A stretch of 64,000 nucleotides of DNA from Cotesia glomerata (GCF_020080835.1 NC_058164.1:2604001-2668000); one strand, 5' to 3'; shown: positions 25,149 through 36,062, counted from the stretch's first letter. A program made the numbers and translations. Notes: generated by a model from the letters alone, not told the origin.

Positions 25149-25254
25149 ATGCCGGACACTGAGTTTTTGGACACCAATGATTTTGATGAATTTGACAAAG
25201 CTTTTGATTCACGAGTCGTTAGATCTAAATACGCTAGAAAAGATAACGACAGTG
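25149..25254 (+). CDS. ACSS3: ACSS3 coding exon 1
   Basis: Encodes residues 1-35 (starts MPDTEFLDTNDFDEFDKAF). The ATG at 25149 is the first in frame after a TAA at 25131. The donor is GTAAGT at 25255 (phase 1). The segment is rich in Asp and Glu, unlike a mitochondrial targeting peptide. Intron 1 (1993 nt) holds a TIR MITE and a GT microsatellite repeat. Confidence 0.85.
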
Positions 25255-26086
25255 GTAAGTCATTTTTAGTTTTGATAATAAAATAAGTCATTATTATTTT
25301 TAAATTGCTGTTTAATTTTTTAAAGTGAGCCAAAAATCAATTTTTTAGAAGCTAGGTTTATTATTTTGTATATTTCTTTACTTAATTTTCAACTTCCGGC
25401 TACACGGAGAAAATAAAAAAGCAATGATTACTGTTTCGTACAAACATTAGGAAAGTATTAATAGACAGTAGAGAGTGCTGTATGAGACACGACTGGTTAG
25501 TACCAGCTCACGACTTAGTAATGTGCAGTCAGTAGTCAGTAGTTTTTACATAGCACTTTCTACTGTCCCAAATATTTTAACTTCATTTTCTTCCAAAACA
25601 GTGCTGAGTACTGTACAAAATAGTAATCAGTGCTATTTTTTCTTCTTCGTGTATGGAAATCGATGATTATCAAAAATTGGAAAATTATTGATTTTTCCCC
25701 GATTTTTGGGAATCGAGTTCTTATCAGATTTGCACATTTTGAGATTCTAAAAGTTATTATGACTATTCCCAGAAGGATATCTTGAAGTGTACATATATGT
25801 ATATGTGCGTATTTCTGTAAAGTTATCATTAATTTGAAGCAATTTCTTTTTACTCAAAAAACCGCGTTAAATTCTATAAAACGAATCAAAACCGGTCAAT
25901 TCGTTCAAGAGATTCCGGTGTTGAAAAAACTATTTTTAACTTCTCGCTAAGAAAATTGAAAATTTTCAAAAATCGAGAAGTTATTGGTTTTACCCCGTTT
26001 TTCGAAAATCGAGTTTTCATCGGATCTCGACGTTTCGAGGTCCTAGGAAGCTTCCCTGACTATTTTCACGATGATGTCCGTACGTC

Positions 26087-26185
<99 letters not shown>

Positions 26186-29100
26186 AAACGTCTCGTAACT
26201 TTTGAACAGCTTGACCGATTCGAAAGGGCTTCGCCAAACTTAGATTTCCTGCAAGTTGGAACCGATTCGGATCAGTAGATTTCGAGAAATTGCAAAAAAA
26301 GTGAAAAAAGTGACAAAAAAAAGTTTTTTTTTTTTATTTTTTTTAAATATCACCGAATTGGCTGATTCGATCAACTTCAAAAACTATTCAGCTCTTAACC
26401 TTGAAATCCCGCATCAATCGCCACATAGAGCGTCAGAATCGGTTGATGCGTTCGTGAGATATCGTTGTCGAAAAAAATCGAAAAAAGTGTTTTTTTTTAA
26501 TAACTCCGAAATTTTTCATCAGATCAATTTTTTTGTTCAGAATCATTTATAGAGCTCAAAAAACCACATCGATCGTCGCCTACCGCGTGAAAATCGGTTG
26601 ATTTATTGAAAAGTTACAGCAGTTTGAAAATTAGAAAAATCGTGTTTCATCGAATTTTGATAAGACTTTTGAGCTCTTCGAGCTCAAAAGCATAGCAAAG
26701 CTATCTCTTTGAGCTCGGGGAGCTCAAAATAACACATAAATTGTATTTTTGAGCTCGAAGAGCTCGAAAACGTCATAAGTGCAATTTAAAAAAAAAAATT
26801 TTTTTCAATTCACATTTTCAAAATTTTTAAATCTTAAGTTAACTAAAAATTTAATAGAAATAAATAAAATAAGTGTAATGCTTATTGATGTGCATAATAT
26901 AAGTATTAAAACTCGACAATTTTAACTCTCCGATGATTACTTTAAAACTTATAACCCGTGTCAACTTATCTTGTCGTAAATATGTACGAACGCTCAACCG
27001 AGTAAATAGAAGGTAAAAGACAAGTTGAGAAGACGCAGAAGTTGTACTGTTGTACTACTCAAAGTTTAAGTGTAGGTATAAGTCTCGTTAATTAATTATT
27101 TAAAACATAAGAAGATTTAATACAAGAATCGAAAGCAAAAGATAATAAATCAAAAAAAATTTTTTGTTATAAACTATTTTTATTTTATTTTGTTACTCGG
27201 AAAAAAATAAAAAAAATTGTAGGTACTTATTGAAACTTTTATTGCAGATTATATATTAAATAAAAATCCATACTACAGTAAAATATACGATAAAATATTT
27301 AGAAAGTCTATAGAAAATCCAGAAGAGTTTTGGGCCGAAGTCGGCGAAGAAGTTGAATGGAGTAAATATTGGGATAAAGTTCTGGATAATTCCAATGAGC
27401 CCTTCACTAAATGGTGAGTTGTTTATTATCTAGAGACCTATTATCTTCGCCTTCTCTCAATAAATAAAATTTCGGACAGTGGTAAAATTCCTTTAATTGT
27501 ACATTATTGCCTGACCTTTCGGCAAATTAAATAAAAATAATTTTTTAATGTCAATTTATTGCTGGCAGGTCCCATCAAAATTTAATTGTATTTTATCGCA
27601 GGTACGTTGGTGGAGAAATAAACGCTTGTCACAATGCAGTGGATCGTCATGTCAAAGCTGGTTACGGAAAAAAGGTCGCTTTGATTCATGACAGCCCACT
27701 GACATCAACGATACGAAAAGTAACATACGATGAATTATTAGAAAAAACATCGAGACTTGCCGGTGCACTAGCTAATATGGGAGTGCAGAAAGGCGATCGT
27801 GTATTAATTTATATGCCTCTTGTTCCTGAAACAGTCATTGCTATTCTTGCTAGTGCTCGTCTTGGTGCTGTTCATTCTGTTGTTTTTGGAGGTAACTTTT
27901 CATCGATTAAAAAATTATTAACCTATTAATTAATTAACTAGCAACCTTGCAGTCACTATGTGACTGCCGTAGCTTGTGAACTATAAATAAACAAAATTTT
28001 GCCTCATTAAATAATGATTTTTGTTAAATTGCACTGTATTTTCTTAACTATTGACGTTTTTAAAGATATAAGCTCATCCCGATGTTACACTCATCAAGAG
28101 CTTTCATTTGAGTACCCACATGAATTTTGATATATTTCTCATATATACATATATATACATATATATAAATTCTAGCGTACCCAGCCCACTTCGCCGGGCT
28201 TTATTTAAGCATACAGGAATTAAATTATTCTCAAAAGACATCAATCAATATAATAATGTAACCGCCATAATAATAATTGTCATTTGGACCGATTCGTGCC
28301 GGTAGATTATTAATAATTATCATTTGGACCGATTCGAGCCGGTAGATTTTGAGAAATCTCAAAAAAACTACAAAAAAAATTTTTTCAAATGTGGTTTTCT
28401 TGGATTTACTTTTAAACGGCTTTATCGATCGATTCCAAAAACTAATTAGCTCTTAACATCGAAAGACGTCGATTGCCGCCAGTCCCGTCAAAATCGGTCG
28501 ATTCGTTCGTAAGTTATCGTTGTCGAAAGAAAACTGAAAAAAGTGTTTTTTCGGAATCACTCCGAAATTCCAAATTCGATCAATCCATACTCAAAGATTC
28601 TTTATGAGGCTTCAAAAACTGCGTCGAATGCTGCCAACCGCGTGAAAATCGGTTCATTCATTCAGAAGTTATTGCGGTTTGAAAATCCAAAAAAATGTGT
28701 TTTATTAAACTGCTATTAGAGTTTTGAGCTCGGAGAGCTAAAAATGACACAAAAATCCTATTTTTGAGCTCGAAGAAATTTTGAGCGCTCAAGTTCAAAA
28801 TGAGCGGGAAGGTATAGGGATGGCCTTTAGGGTCAACCGTCGTCCTAATTTTTTTCTATTCGTTTTTCTGCAAGGTCAAGATCATCACCTACACCCGTAA
28901 ACATATCAGTTAACACAATATTGTCTCTACGATGAACGCAACAATAATCAAATAGGGCTCGCTTGAATATTCACAATAAAAGTTCGTTGTCGAGCTTGCG
29001 CATTGAAAATATGAACAATCTAAAATCAATTCGTTACATATCTATAATGATGTGAATTAACTAATAATTTACCTGATGTTCATTAAGTTTGAGAATATAA

Positions 29101-32100
29101 AGTGCCGAATAATCCCCAACATCATTACATAATTAATATTATTATGCTCAACAGTGAACATAACATAGTTCACTTTCCCATATAATTTTACACCAATTAC
29201 ACTCGAAATTATGCCACCAATTCTTATATAAGTAATGAAAAAAAAATTAAATTTCCAAAATGTACTTCAATATACTAATTTATTTATTAATTTCATATAC
29301 AATCAACCCAACAGCCCTAAGGCCAATAACAGGGTCGCTACAATGTAATCATATACTAGTGGCATGCGATGTATACATATTTACATTTTTATAAAAAAAA
29401 ACAATCTTACAAATATAATAAAATAATACTATGACACAATTTTTATCTTATAAAACATAATTTTTGGAAATGATATTATAAAGAGTTATCTGAGAGATTC
29501 ATCTCAAAGATATTAAGGTGGAAACAAGAGTGCTGTAATTAATTGGTTGTGGGTTACCCAGTATGTCCAGAGAGCTATTATGTTCTACAATGTCATTGTC
29601 ACTCGTATTATCTTAAATCTTAAATTGGATTATGAACACAATAGAATATAGAATATCAGTAATAAAAAATTAGGAATAAAAAAAATATCATTGACAATTC
29701 CAAAAAAAAAAATACTCTGATCACCGCCAGACTTTACAGGATTACTCGCCAGATCAATCTAGAGATTCCCTGAAATTTTCATTGAAATCGGTCCAGCCGT
29801 TTCGGAGCCTATATGGAACATACCCACCCACTTTCTTTTTTATGTATATAGATATGAAAAATTGATGTGGGTACTCAAATAAAAAGTTTCGATGAGTGTA
29901 ATGTCGGGGTGAGCTTATATCTTTACAAATGTCAATAGTTCACAAGATACAAGGTCATTACTTAATTATTGACATTTTTAAAGATATAAGCTCATCTCGA
30001 TGTTACACTCATCAATAGCTTTCATTTGAATACCCACAAGCACTTTTGATATATTTTTCATATATACATATATATAATATATCTAAATATATGAAAAATT
30101 GATGTGGGTACTCAAATGAAAGGTCTCGATAAGTGTAACATCAGGATGAGCTTATATCTTTAAAAATGTCAATAGTTCTCAAGATACAAGGTCATTTTTT
30201 AATGTATCTAGAGATAGAAAATTTTCAAATGCAGCCTAAATACTTATCATAATAAATTGACAATCGGTGGGAATGATATGAAACTTTGAAAAGGCACAAA
30301 TTCAAATCAAGACCTTTGCAATGACATTAAATTTCACTAAAAAAACCGATTTTATCATATGACTATCCTGGACACACATTTTTCCTTACTCTTTTTATAA
30401 TATAGATTAATAGACACCACTAATGTAAAATTTTCAAAAAATTAATTTTTATTAACTATAATAAAATTTTTTTTAGCAAAATTTAGACTTTTTTCAAAAC
30501 TCAATTTTTGAGTAATTGCATAAAAAATGTAAAAATTTTTATAAAAATAATTTGCGGTTAGATTTAAATGTGACTGAAGGGTTTCTAAAATTTCAAATGT
30601 TTATAAATCACAAAATCAAATCAAAAATAACAAATACCAACTCGGTATTTTTAACCACGCGCTACAATCTCAGACTCGTGACGTCATTTCAAGCGTCTGT
30701 CCCTATTTTAGCATAAGCTTATTGAAAAAAATTACTTTAAATAACCAACCCAATTTTTTTTTTAGTTTACTGCATGATTTATAGCACCATTGACTTCCAA
30801 ATAACAAATTTTTCAATTGAAAATTTATAAACAAGAGAAAAAAGTAGCAAAATGAAGTATCACTTACTTTAATCAGTAATTTTTTTTTCAGTGTACTAAT
30901 TTAACAATGAATGAACAAATGAAAAAAAAAAAAAAACGTTTTCACTTTATCGTGAAATTCCATCCAATAAAATAATATATTTATTTATTTAAAAGGTTTC
31001 GCCCCAAATGAATTAGCAACACGTATCGATCACGCAGAACCAAAAGTTATCATTGCCGCTAGCTGTGGACTGGAGCCTACTCGAATTATAAAGTACCTAA
31101 TCAAGCCGTATAATAAAACTTTATAAAGCAATTTAGAAAAAAAAGTACAAACTATAACTCAGAAAGATAAATATTTTGTTTAAAGATATACAACAATGGT
31201 AGAAGAAGCGATGGAATTAATATCTGTACGCCGACCGAAGTGTATTATCTTCCAGCGTAGAAATGTGTGGGAAGCGCCTTTACAAAGTTACCAAGAAGAC
31301 TTTGATGAGTTGATTGAGCAATCTTTACCTCATCCTTGCGTACCGGTTGAAGCTAATGATCCTCTTTATATTTTATACACATCGGGAACAACTGGTAATA
31401 CTTTTTTATTAATTAATCTATTGAATGGATAGTTAATCAGCATAACTATCGACAGATAAACCGAAAGGCATACAGAGACCCGTAGGTGGCCATATAGCGA
31501 CTCTTTGCTGGACAATGAAGACAATTTATGGGATGGACAAAAACTCTGTGTGGTGGGTGGCATCTGATCTTGGGTGGGTTGTTGGACTTTCATACATTTG
31601 TTACGCGCCACTTCTCTACGGTATAACCAGCGTTATGTTCGAGGGAAAACCTGACCGTACGCCCAATGCAAGCCAATACTTTAGGTAAGGACTTTTTTTT
31701 TTTTTTTTATTTGTTCATGCGTTTGATAGACAATATTTATTTTTTCAGAATTATTGAACAGCATGGAGTCAATGCTCTGTTTACGGTACCAACAGCCTTC
31801 CGAGTGCTGCGTCGTGCCGATCCAGAGACTATTTTGGGTCGAAATTACTCCTTAAAATCGTAAATTATTTATTAATAAATTAATAAACTAATGCACAATT
31901 TTATTAATACACTGATAGAAGAATTTGTTTATATTTAATAAACATTATTAACTATTAATAAATGAATTTTTAACATCATAGGATTTAATAAATAATTATT
32001 AATGGTTAATGAATATTTTTAACTGTTAACAAATATTTATCTATACTAATATATGAAGAGCCGTTTTTTAGTCCGGTTATACTGCGAAAACTAGTGAACC

Positions 32101-35100
32101 GATCGAAATAATATTTATACCTTGAGATGCAGCGTGTTTCGGAGAAGGTTTTGGTATATGATAGGGTGGTAATTACTTATCCGGAACCTATATTTTTTTG
32201 ACTTAGAAATAATGAATTTTTATTAATTTTCTTTACTTATGAGACCTGCAATTTCTTTAACTGAAACTTTCAATGCTCATTACAAATGTTTTTTTTTTCA
32301 TATCAATTATTATTCATTTTTGTAAGAAAGACACGGGGATGTTATAATGATTGCACATTGAAAGTTACAATGAATATTAGCTAGAATAATTACATGGATA
32401 AAAGGTGCATGCCAATTCGATAGAATTGGGAATCTGTGCGTCAAAACAATACTCTAATTAAATTTCAAGTCTAGATCTAAAAAGTTTGGAAAATAAATTA
32501 TAATATAATAAAGTTTACATAAATTATTTAGATCATAACAAAAATTATTCGTTTTTAATTTGAATTTTCCCGCGAGTAGTATTATCCCCTCTGTAGGTCG
32601 AACTAAAGAAAAATTTTAACAGATGATAAAACAGTTAGTAATTATACCATCATGTATGTATAGTTTCTGCTTGTTTATAGTTATTTCAATTCTGTTTATG
32701 AAAAATAATATATATGGCTGCCGAAATCGCAGAAAAAGTCACCGAACTGACAATCGAAAAAAATTAACTGTATCGAAACGGAATTATTTTGACACGCAAT
32801 TTTCACAAGGGTTTTGATAAACTTCCTCAGGAATAAAACAAAAAAAAATTAAATCGTGAAAGTGATTTTTGACAAAGTTGTGGTGTTATCAAGCCCATAG
32901 CTCCCGTGAATACCACGCTCTTATTCATTTAATTCATCAGAAAAACGAGTTTTTTCTGAGAAATCTTATTTAATCGATAAGAAAAATTTTTTAACGTGTT
33001 CTGTAGTTACTATTATTTATTTGAATATGCTTTTTATCCATATTTTTTTTCGTTTAAATTATGAAAATCACGTTTTAATCGAAATCACGATTTTTAAGCG
33101 AGAGTAGAGCATACCTGCGCGCTTCGCGCTTAAGGCATGCAAAATGCAATTTTATAAAGCGCCCAGCGGAGCGGTTTTCTTTTGACACTTTTTATAACTC
33201 TATAGCTGGAATACATGATAATAATTCAATTCACTAAATAAATTAACGTTTTTTATACTAAAAAATATAAAAGATAATTATGAGCTGTTATAGAATTTGG
33301 TATTTTAAAATAAACATTATTATAATGTAATATAATTAATGCAAATAATTTATAAAGATAATTTTTGTTTGTAAGCAATCTTCATATCATATGACATTAC
33401 TAGCGAAACAAATTCACTCAAAAAAAATATTCATTAACTGTTAATAAATATTTGTTAACTATCAATAAATACTTATTAACTATTAATAAATATTCTTTAC
33501 TCCTAAATAAATATTTATTGAATGTTAAAAAATATTTATTAAAATTGAATAAATTAAATAATTGTCTTCAAATAAATTAAATTATTAATAGTTAATAAAT
33601 CCTTCTATCAGTGTAAAAAGAGAAAAATTTGATGAAATAACGAATTATAGATTGAAAACAATCTTTGTCGCGGGCGAACATTGCGATTACGAGGCCAAGT
33701 CTTGGGCTGAAAATACCTTCAAAGTGCCGATTCTGAACCATTGGTGGCAAACCGAAACCGGTCATGCTATAACAGCGACTTGTCTTGGTCTAGGTCACAG
33801 CTTAAATCCCCCCAAACACTGTACAGGAATGCCTTTTCCCGGATACAATGGTAATTTATATTAAAAATCTTGCTTTGTTAATTATTCTTCATAAATTGAA
33901 TGATTAAGTTTTACTTAAAATTTTAGTTAAAATTCTTCGCGAAGACGGAAGTAAAGCATCGACCCATGAATTGGGGAGGATTGCTGTTAAATTACCTTTA
34001 CCGCCTGGAACAATGTCGACACTGTACAAAGCACCTGAACGCTTTAAAGATATTTACTTTTCAAAATATCCTGTACGTATCAATTTTATTATTTATTTAG
34101 GTAGTTGTTCTAAAAATAAATTTTTTAAAGATTTACAATTATTTTTTAAATAATTACGCTTTGAATGGTAAAAAATAAAATTTATAAACAATGTAATTTT
34201 TAAAATATTTGATTTCGAAGCTTGAAGTTTTGAAACTCTTGTACACTGCTTTATTATATAATGACTTTTGTTAAATTGCACTGTACTTTTTTAACTATTG
34301 ACATTTTTAAAGATATAAGCTCATCCCGATGTTACACTCATCAAGAGCTTTCATTTGAATACCCACATGTATTTTTATATATTTTTCATATATACATATA
34401 TATATATATAATATATATAAATATATGAAAAAATGATGTGGGTACTCAAATGAAAGGTCTCGATGAGTGTAACATCGGGATGAGCTTATATCTTTAAAAA
34501 TGTCAATATTTCACAAGATATATGTTAAATTGCACTGTACTTTCTTAATTATTGATGTCTTTAAAAATATAAGCTCATCCCGATGTTACACTCATCAAGA
34601 GCTTTCATTTGAGTACTCACATGCATTTTTATATATTTTTCATGTATACATATATATAATATATATAAATATATGAAAAATTGATGTGGGTACTTAAATG
34701 AAAGGTCTTGATGAGTATAACATTAGGATGAGCTTATATCTTTAAAAATGTCATTAGTTCACAAGATACAGATAAATTAAAAAAATTTTAAAAAGTTTTT
34801 GGTAATAAAAAAAAAAAGTTTGTCATAAAAATTTCTTATATTTTAAATCTAAAGTGTGAACTTCTTTCTTCAAAGTTGTGACAAAATGTTTTTATCAACA
34901 ATATCTATCTATAATCTTAAAGGTTTAATTCTAAAATCTGAGTCACCAAGAAATTAAGTTAATTTAAATAATAAATTAAAAAAAAATAGATTTATTTAAT
35001 TAAGAAAATTTGTCAAGTATTAAAAAATAATCATAATTAAAAATGAATTAGGAAGAGGAAATTGATAGTAAAAAATAGTATAAATTATATCAAAGATAAT

Positions 35101-35837
35101 ACGCTATAGTTTACATGAATCAATTGCATTAAATTAATCAATCATTAATTGCTAATGAATATTGATTTTTAAAATTGTTAGGGTTATTACGATACGATGG
35201 ACGCGGGCTACATTGATGAATATGGATATGTTTACGTTACCGCGCGAGATGATGACATAATAAATGTCGCTGGTCACAGATTATCGACGTCAGCATTGGA
35301 AGATGTTGTGTTAAGTCACCCCGACATTGTTGATACTGCCGTTGTCGGTGTACCTGAACCTACTAAGGGAGACATTCCGCTATGTCTTTACGTCATGCGA
35401 ACAGGTTACATAATCTCATAATTAATCTTTCTTGCAATAATTGCGTCGCCTTCATAATAAATAATAGCCATACAAATCTATTTATAGATACGACTAAGAA
35501 TGAAGAACAAATAAATCAAGAGTTAATTAACAAAGTAAGGCAGCTTATTGGACCGATCGCATCTTTCAAAGTTGCTGCTGCAGTCAAAGGGTTACCGCGA
35601 ACTCGCTCAGGAAAAACGATCCGAAAATCAATCGCCGATATGGCGCGTTCAAGAGCTATTCATGTACATAAAATTTTTTTCTTTATTATTTTACTTTTAT
35701 TTTATTTTACTCTTTTTTTTTTTTTTTTTTTTTTTTTTTAGATACCGAGTACTATTGAAGATGCAAGCGTTTTTGTCGACATCAAGCGAGCTTTGAACAA
35801 ACTAGGCTACGCTAAAACAGTGCCAGACCCACAATAA
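25149..35837 (+). CDS. ACSS3: ACSS3, acyl-CoA synthetase short-chain family member 3 (12 coding exons)
   Basis: The spliced CDS joins 25149-25254, 27248-27413, 27602-27891, 30996-31092, 31186-31394, 31456-31684, 31749-31859, 33651-33850, 33927-34072, 35182-35404, 35488-35663 and 35742-35837. All introns are GT-AG, the frame stays open through 2049 nt, and the product is 682 residues, close to vertebrate ACSS3 length. Seen domains: acetyl-CoA synthetase N-terminal region (about 25-90), AMP-binding domain with YTSGTTDKPKG (284-294), ASDLGW (325-330), WWQTETG (434-440) and DAGYIDEYGYVY (525-536), then the C-terminal domain with RSGK, whose Lys635 sits at the catalytic lysine position. The family makes acyl-CoA from propionate or acetate, ATP and CoA, via an acyl-adenylate. 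An in-frame TAA at 25131 precedes the ATG. The N-terminus is acidic and lacks an obvious mitochondrial presequence. Long introns carry transposons. Identity is near certain; substrate preference is inferred from the family. Confidence 0.97.
25401..25653. mobile_element. TIR MITE in ACSS3 intron 1
   Basis: Inverted ends TACACGGAGAAAATAAAAAA and TTTTTTCTTCTTCGTGTA. The interior iterates CAGTAGT/ACTACTG words. Confidence 0.7.
26091..26180. repeat. (TG)45 microsatellite
   Basis: An uninterrupted run of 45 dinucleotides. Confidence 0.98.
26664..26775. repeat. Cluster of GAGCTC palindromes
   Basis: Seven GAGCTC sites in about 110 bp, arranged in pairs such as GAGCTCTTCGAGCTC and GAGCTCGGGGAGCTC. 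Single sites recur at 28724 and 28767 in the related repeat. Confidence 0.7.
27248..27413 (+). CDS. ACSS3: ACSS3 coding exon 2
   Basis: Acceptor ATTGCAG ends at 27247; the donor is GTGAGT at 27414 (phase 2). Encodes the acetyl-CoA synthetase N-terminal region with ENPEEFWAEVGEEVEWSKYW, a family-typical tryptophan pattern. Intron 2 is 188 nt. Confidence 0.95.
27602..27891 (+). CDS. ACSS3: ACSS3 coding exon 3
   Basis: Encodes NACHNAVDRHV, then the start of the AMP-binding domain with VLIYMPLVPETVIAILASAR and GAVHSVVFGG, matching the ACS family core. The acceptor is TCGCAG at 27596-27601 and the donor GTAACT at 27892 (phase 1). The following 3.1-kb intron contains a Helitron inside a Helitron. 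Confidence 0.97.
28172..29852 (-). mobile_element. Nested Helitron-like element family E
   Basis: On the minus strand it starts TCTATATACATAAAAAAG after A. It ends with the stem GCCC...GGGC, eight bases and CTAG (followed by A, not the usual T). The interior carries the diverged repeat seen at 26.2 kb and a LINE 3' remnant. No Rep/helicase ORF is visible. Confidence 0.65.
29280..29650 (-). repeat. LINE 3' remnant inside Helitron E
   Basis: On the minus strand TTATTGGCCTTAGGGCTGTT precedes an AATTAATAAATAAATT tail, the same arrangement as the LINE ends at 12.7 and 16.4 kb. The far edge is approximate. Confidence 0.35.
30407..30995. other. Remaining ACSS3 intron 3 sequence
   Basis: AT-rich intronic DNA leading to the exon 4 acceptor. 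No repeat was identified. Confidence 0.6.
30996..31092 (+). CDS. ACSS3: ACSS3 coding exon 4
   Basis: Encodes FAPNELATRIDHAEPKVII and continues to residue 219. The acceptor AAAAG/GT at 30995 has a T-rich but adenine-interrupted tract. The donor is GTACCT at 31093 (phase 2). The reading frame and family match fix both edges. Confidence 0.93.
31186..31394 (+). CDS. ACSS3: ACSS3 coding exon 5, start of ATP-binding loop
   Basis: Encodes YTTMVEEAM through DPLYILYTSGTT. The exon ends inside the ATP-binding signature: the donor GTAATA at 31395 splits codon 290 after its first base. Intron 4 is 93 nt and intron 5 is 61 nt, the shortest in the gene. Confidence 0.97.
31456..31684 (+). CDS. ACSS3: ACSS3 coding exon 6, adenylation core
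   Basis: Starts by completing codon 290 as GAT (Asp), giving TSGTTDKPKG where the family has Gly or Ser. It continues with QRPVGGH, VWWVASDLGWVVGLSYICY and MFEGKP. The usual GHSY appears here as GLSY. The acceptor CGACAG is at 31450-31455 and the donor GTAAGG at 31685 (phase 2). Confidence 0.97.
31749..31859 (+). CDS. ACSS3: ACSS3 coding exon 7
   Basis: Encodes IIEQHGVNALFTVPTAFRVL followed by RRADPETILGRNYSLKS, matching the ACS segment after the substrate pocket. The acceptor is TTTTTCAG at 31748. The donor GTAAAT at 31860 precedes an in-frame TAA that would otherwise end translation. Intron 7 (1791 nt) is almost wholly one transposable element. Confidence 0.95.
31908..33615. mobile_element. 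TIR element filling ACSS3 intron 7
   Basis: Ends TACACTGATAGAAGAATTTG and AAATCCTTCTATCAGTGTA are inverted. The interior repeats TTAATAAATATTTATTAA-like words. It lies wholly within the intron, leaving 48 and 35 nt of other intron DNA at its two sides. A Helitron is inserted at 32040. Confidence 0.75.
32040..33175 (+). mobile_element. Helitron family C with internal insertion
   Basis: Starts TCTATACTAATATATGAAG after A. Typical sequence runs to about 32481, breaks within AGATCTAAAAA, and resumes near 33144 with GCAATTTTATAAAGCGCCCAGCGGAGC. The CTAG end is lost. The 660-bp insert ends with GCGCGCTTCGCGCTTAAGGC, resembling an end of the 42.7/61.6-kb element. Confidence 0.6.
33651..33850 (+). 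CDS. ACSS3: ACSS3 coding exon 8 with WWQTETG
   Basis: Encodes LKTIFVAGEHCDYEAKSWAE and the adenylate-binding WWQTETG motif (434-440), ending at PFPGYN. The acceptor ATTATAG at 33650 lies just outside the right end of the intronic transposon. The donor is GTAATT at 33851 (phase 1). Confidence 0.97.
33927..34072 (+). CDS. ACSS3: ACSS3 coding exon 9
   Basis: Encodes VKILREDGSKASTHELGR, then the hallmark IAVKLPLPPGTMSTLYKAPE and FKDIYFSKYP. The acceptor is ATTTTAG at 33926. The donor is GTACGT at 34073 (phase 0). Intron 9 (1109 nt) holds a palindromic Helitron fragment. Confidence 0.96.
34245..34772 (-). mobile_element. Helitron family D fragment in ACSS3 intron 9
   Basis: Two inverted-repeat modules (GATATAAGCTCATCCCGATG...CATCGGGATGAGCTTATATC) with TA-rich hinges. 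Both Helitron termini are missing. Confidence 0.75.
35182..35404 (+). CDS. ACSS3: ACSS3 coding exon 10, hinge and AMP-ribose site
   Basis: Encodes GYYDTMDAGYIDEYGYVYVT, the DDDIINVAGHRLS hinge, and HPDIVDTAVVGVPEPTKGD. In ACS enzymes Asp525 of the TMDAG motif contacts the AMP ribose. The acceptor is TTGTTAG at 35181 and the donor GTTACA at 35405 (phase 1). Confidence 0.97.
35488..35663 (+). CDS. ACSS3: ACSS3 coding exon 11 with catalytic lysine
   Basis: Encodes KVRQLIGPIASFKVAAAVKG and LPRTRSGKTIRKSIADMARS. Lys635 of RSGK is the position of the catalytic lysine that acetylation silences in this family. The donor GTACAT at 35664 is weak but keeps phase 0 into exon 12. Confidence 0.95.
35742..35837 (+). 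CDS. ACSS3: ACSS3 terminal coding exon 12
   Basis: Encodes IPSTIEDASVFVDIKRALNK and LGYAKTVPDPQ, then TAA at 35835-35837. The STIEDxS motif matches the ACSS3 C-terminus. The acceptor AG at 35740-35741 is preceded by an almost unbroken run of about 28 T. Confidence 0.95.
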   Translation: MPSTIEDASVFVDIKRALNKLGYAKTVPDPQ

Positions 35838-36062
35838 TTTTATCCGCTTGAATTTATTTAAATATTTAAATTTTAATTGTGTAATTATTATTTATAAACA
35901 CGTGTATTTAGATGTAGGTGATTTCTCATTGTAAAAGATTAATTTGTTTCTAAAAATTGATATTTACAGTTGTGAATCACGCGTTGATGGTTCACATTGC
36001 AAATATAGTAATTTATATTAAATTATCTTGATACATTTTTATGTTACTTTATAATTTTTATC

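Larger units (their letters stand above)
25655..26800 (+). repeat. Unclassified repeat with degenerate internal units
   Basis: Two diverged units of about 290 bp share CCCCGATTTTTGG/CCCCGTTTTTCG and AATCGAGTT words before a GT microsatellite. A downstream part (GACCGATTCG, GTAGATTT, AAATCGGTTGA) matches 28270-28720 inside a Helitron. It is probably a non-autonomous transposon relic. Confidence 0.5.
27938..30406 (-). mobile_element. Helitron family D in ACSS3 intron 3
   Basis: The + strand begins CTAG, then the hairpin GCAGTCAC-TAT-GTGACTGC, and ends AATATAGA before T. These are the same termini as 9167-11334. It contains the inverted GATATAAGCTCATC boxes and is interrupted by another Helitron (28172-29852). 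It is antisense to the gene. Confidence 0.8.

Noticed and set aside
25956..26278. Open frames on both strands rich in alternating Cys-Val or His-Thr
   Set aside because: They are translations of the (TG)45 microsatellite and its repeat flanks.
35382..35796. Alternative long frames over the last ACSS3 exons
   Set aside because: They read through introns 10 and 11, including the T run. The spliced frame matches the family at both exons.
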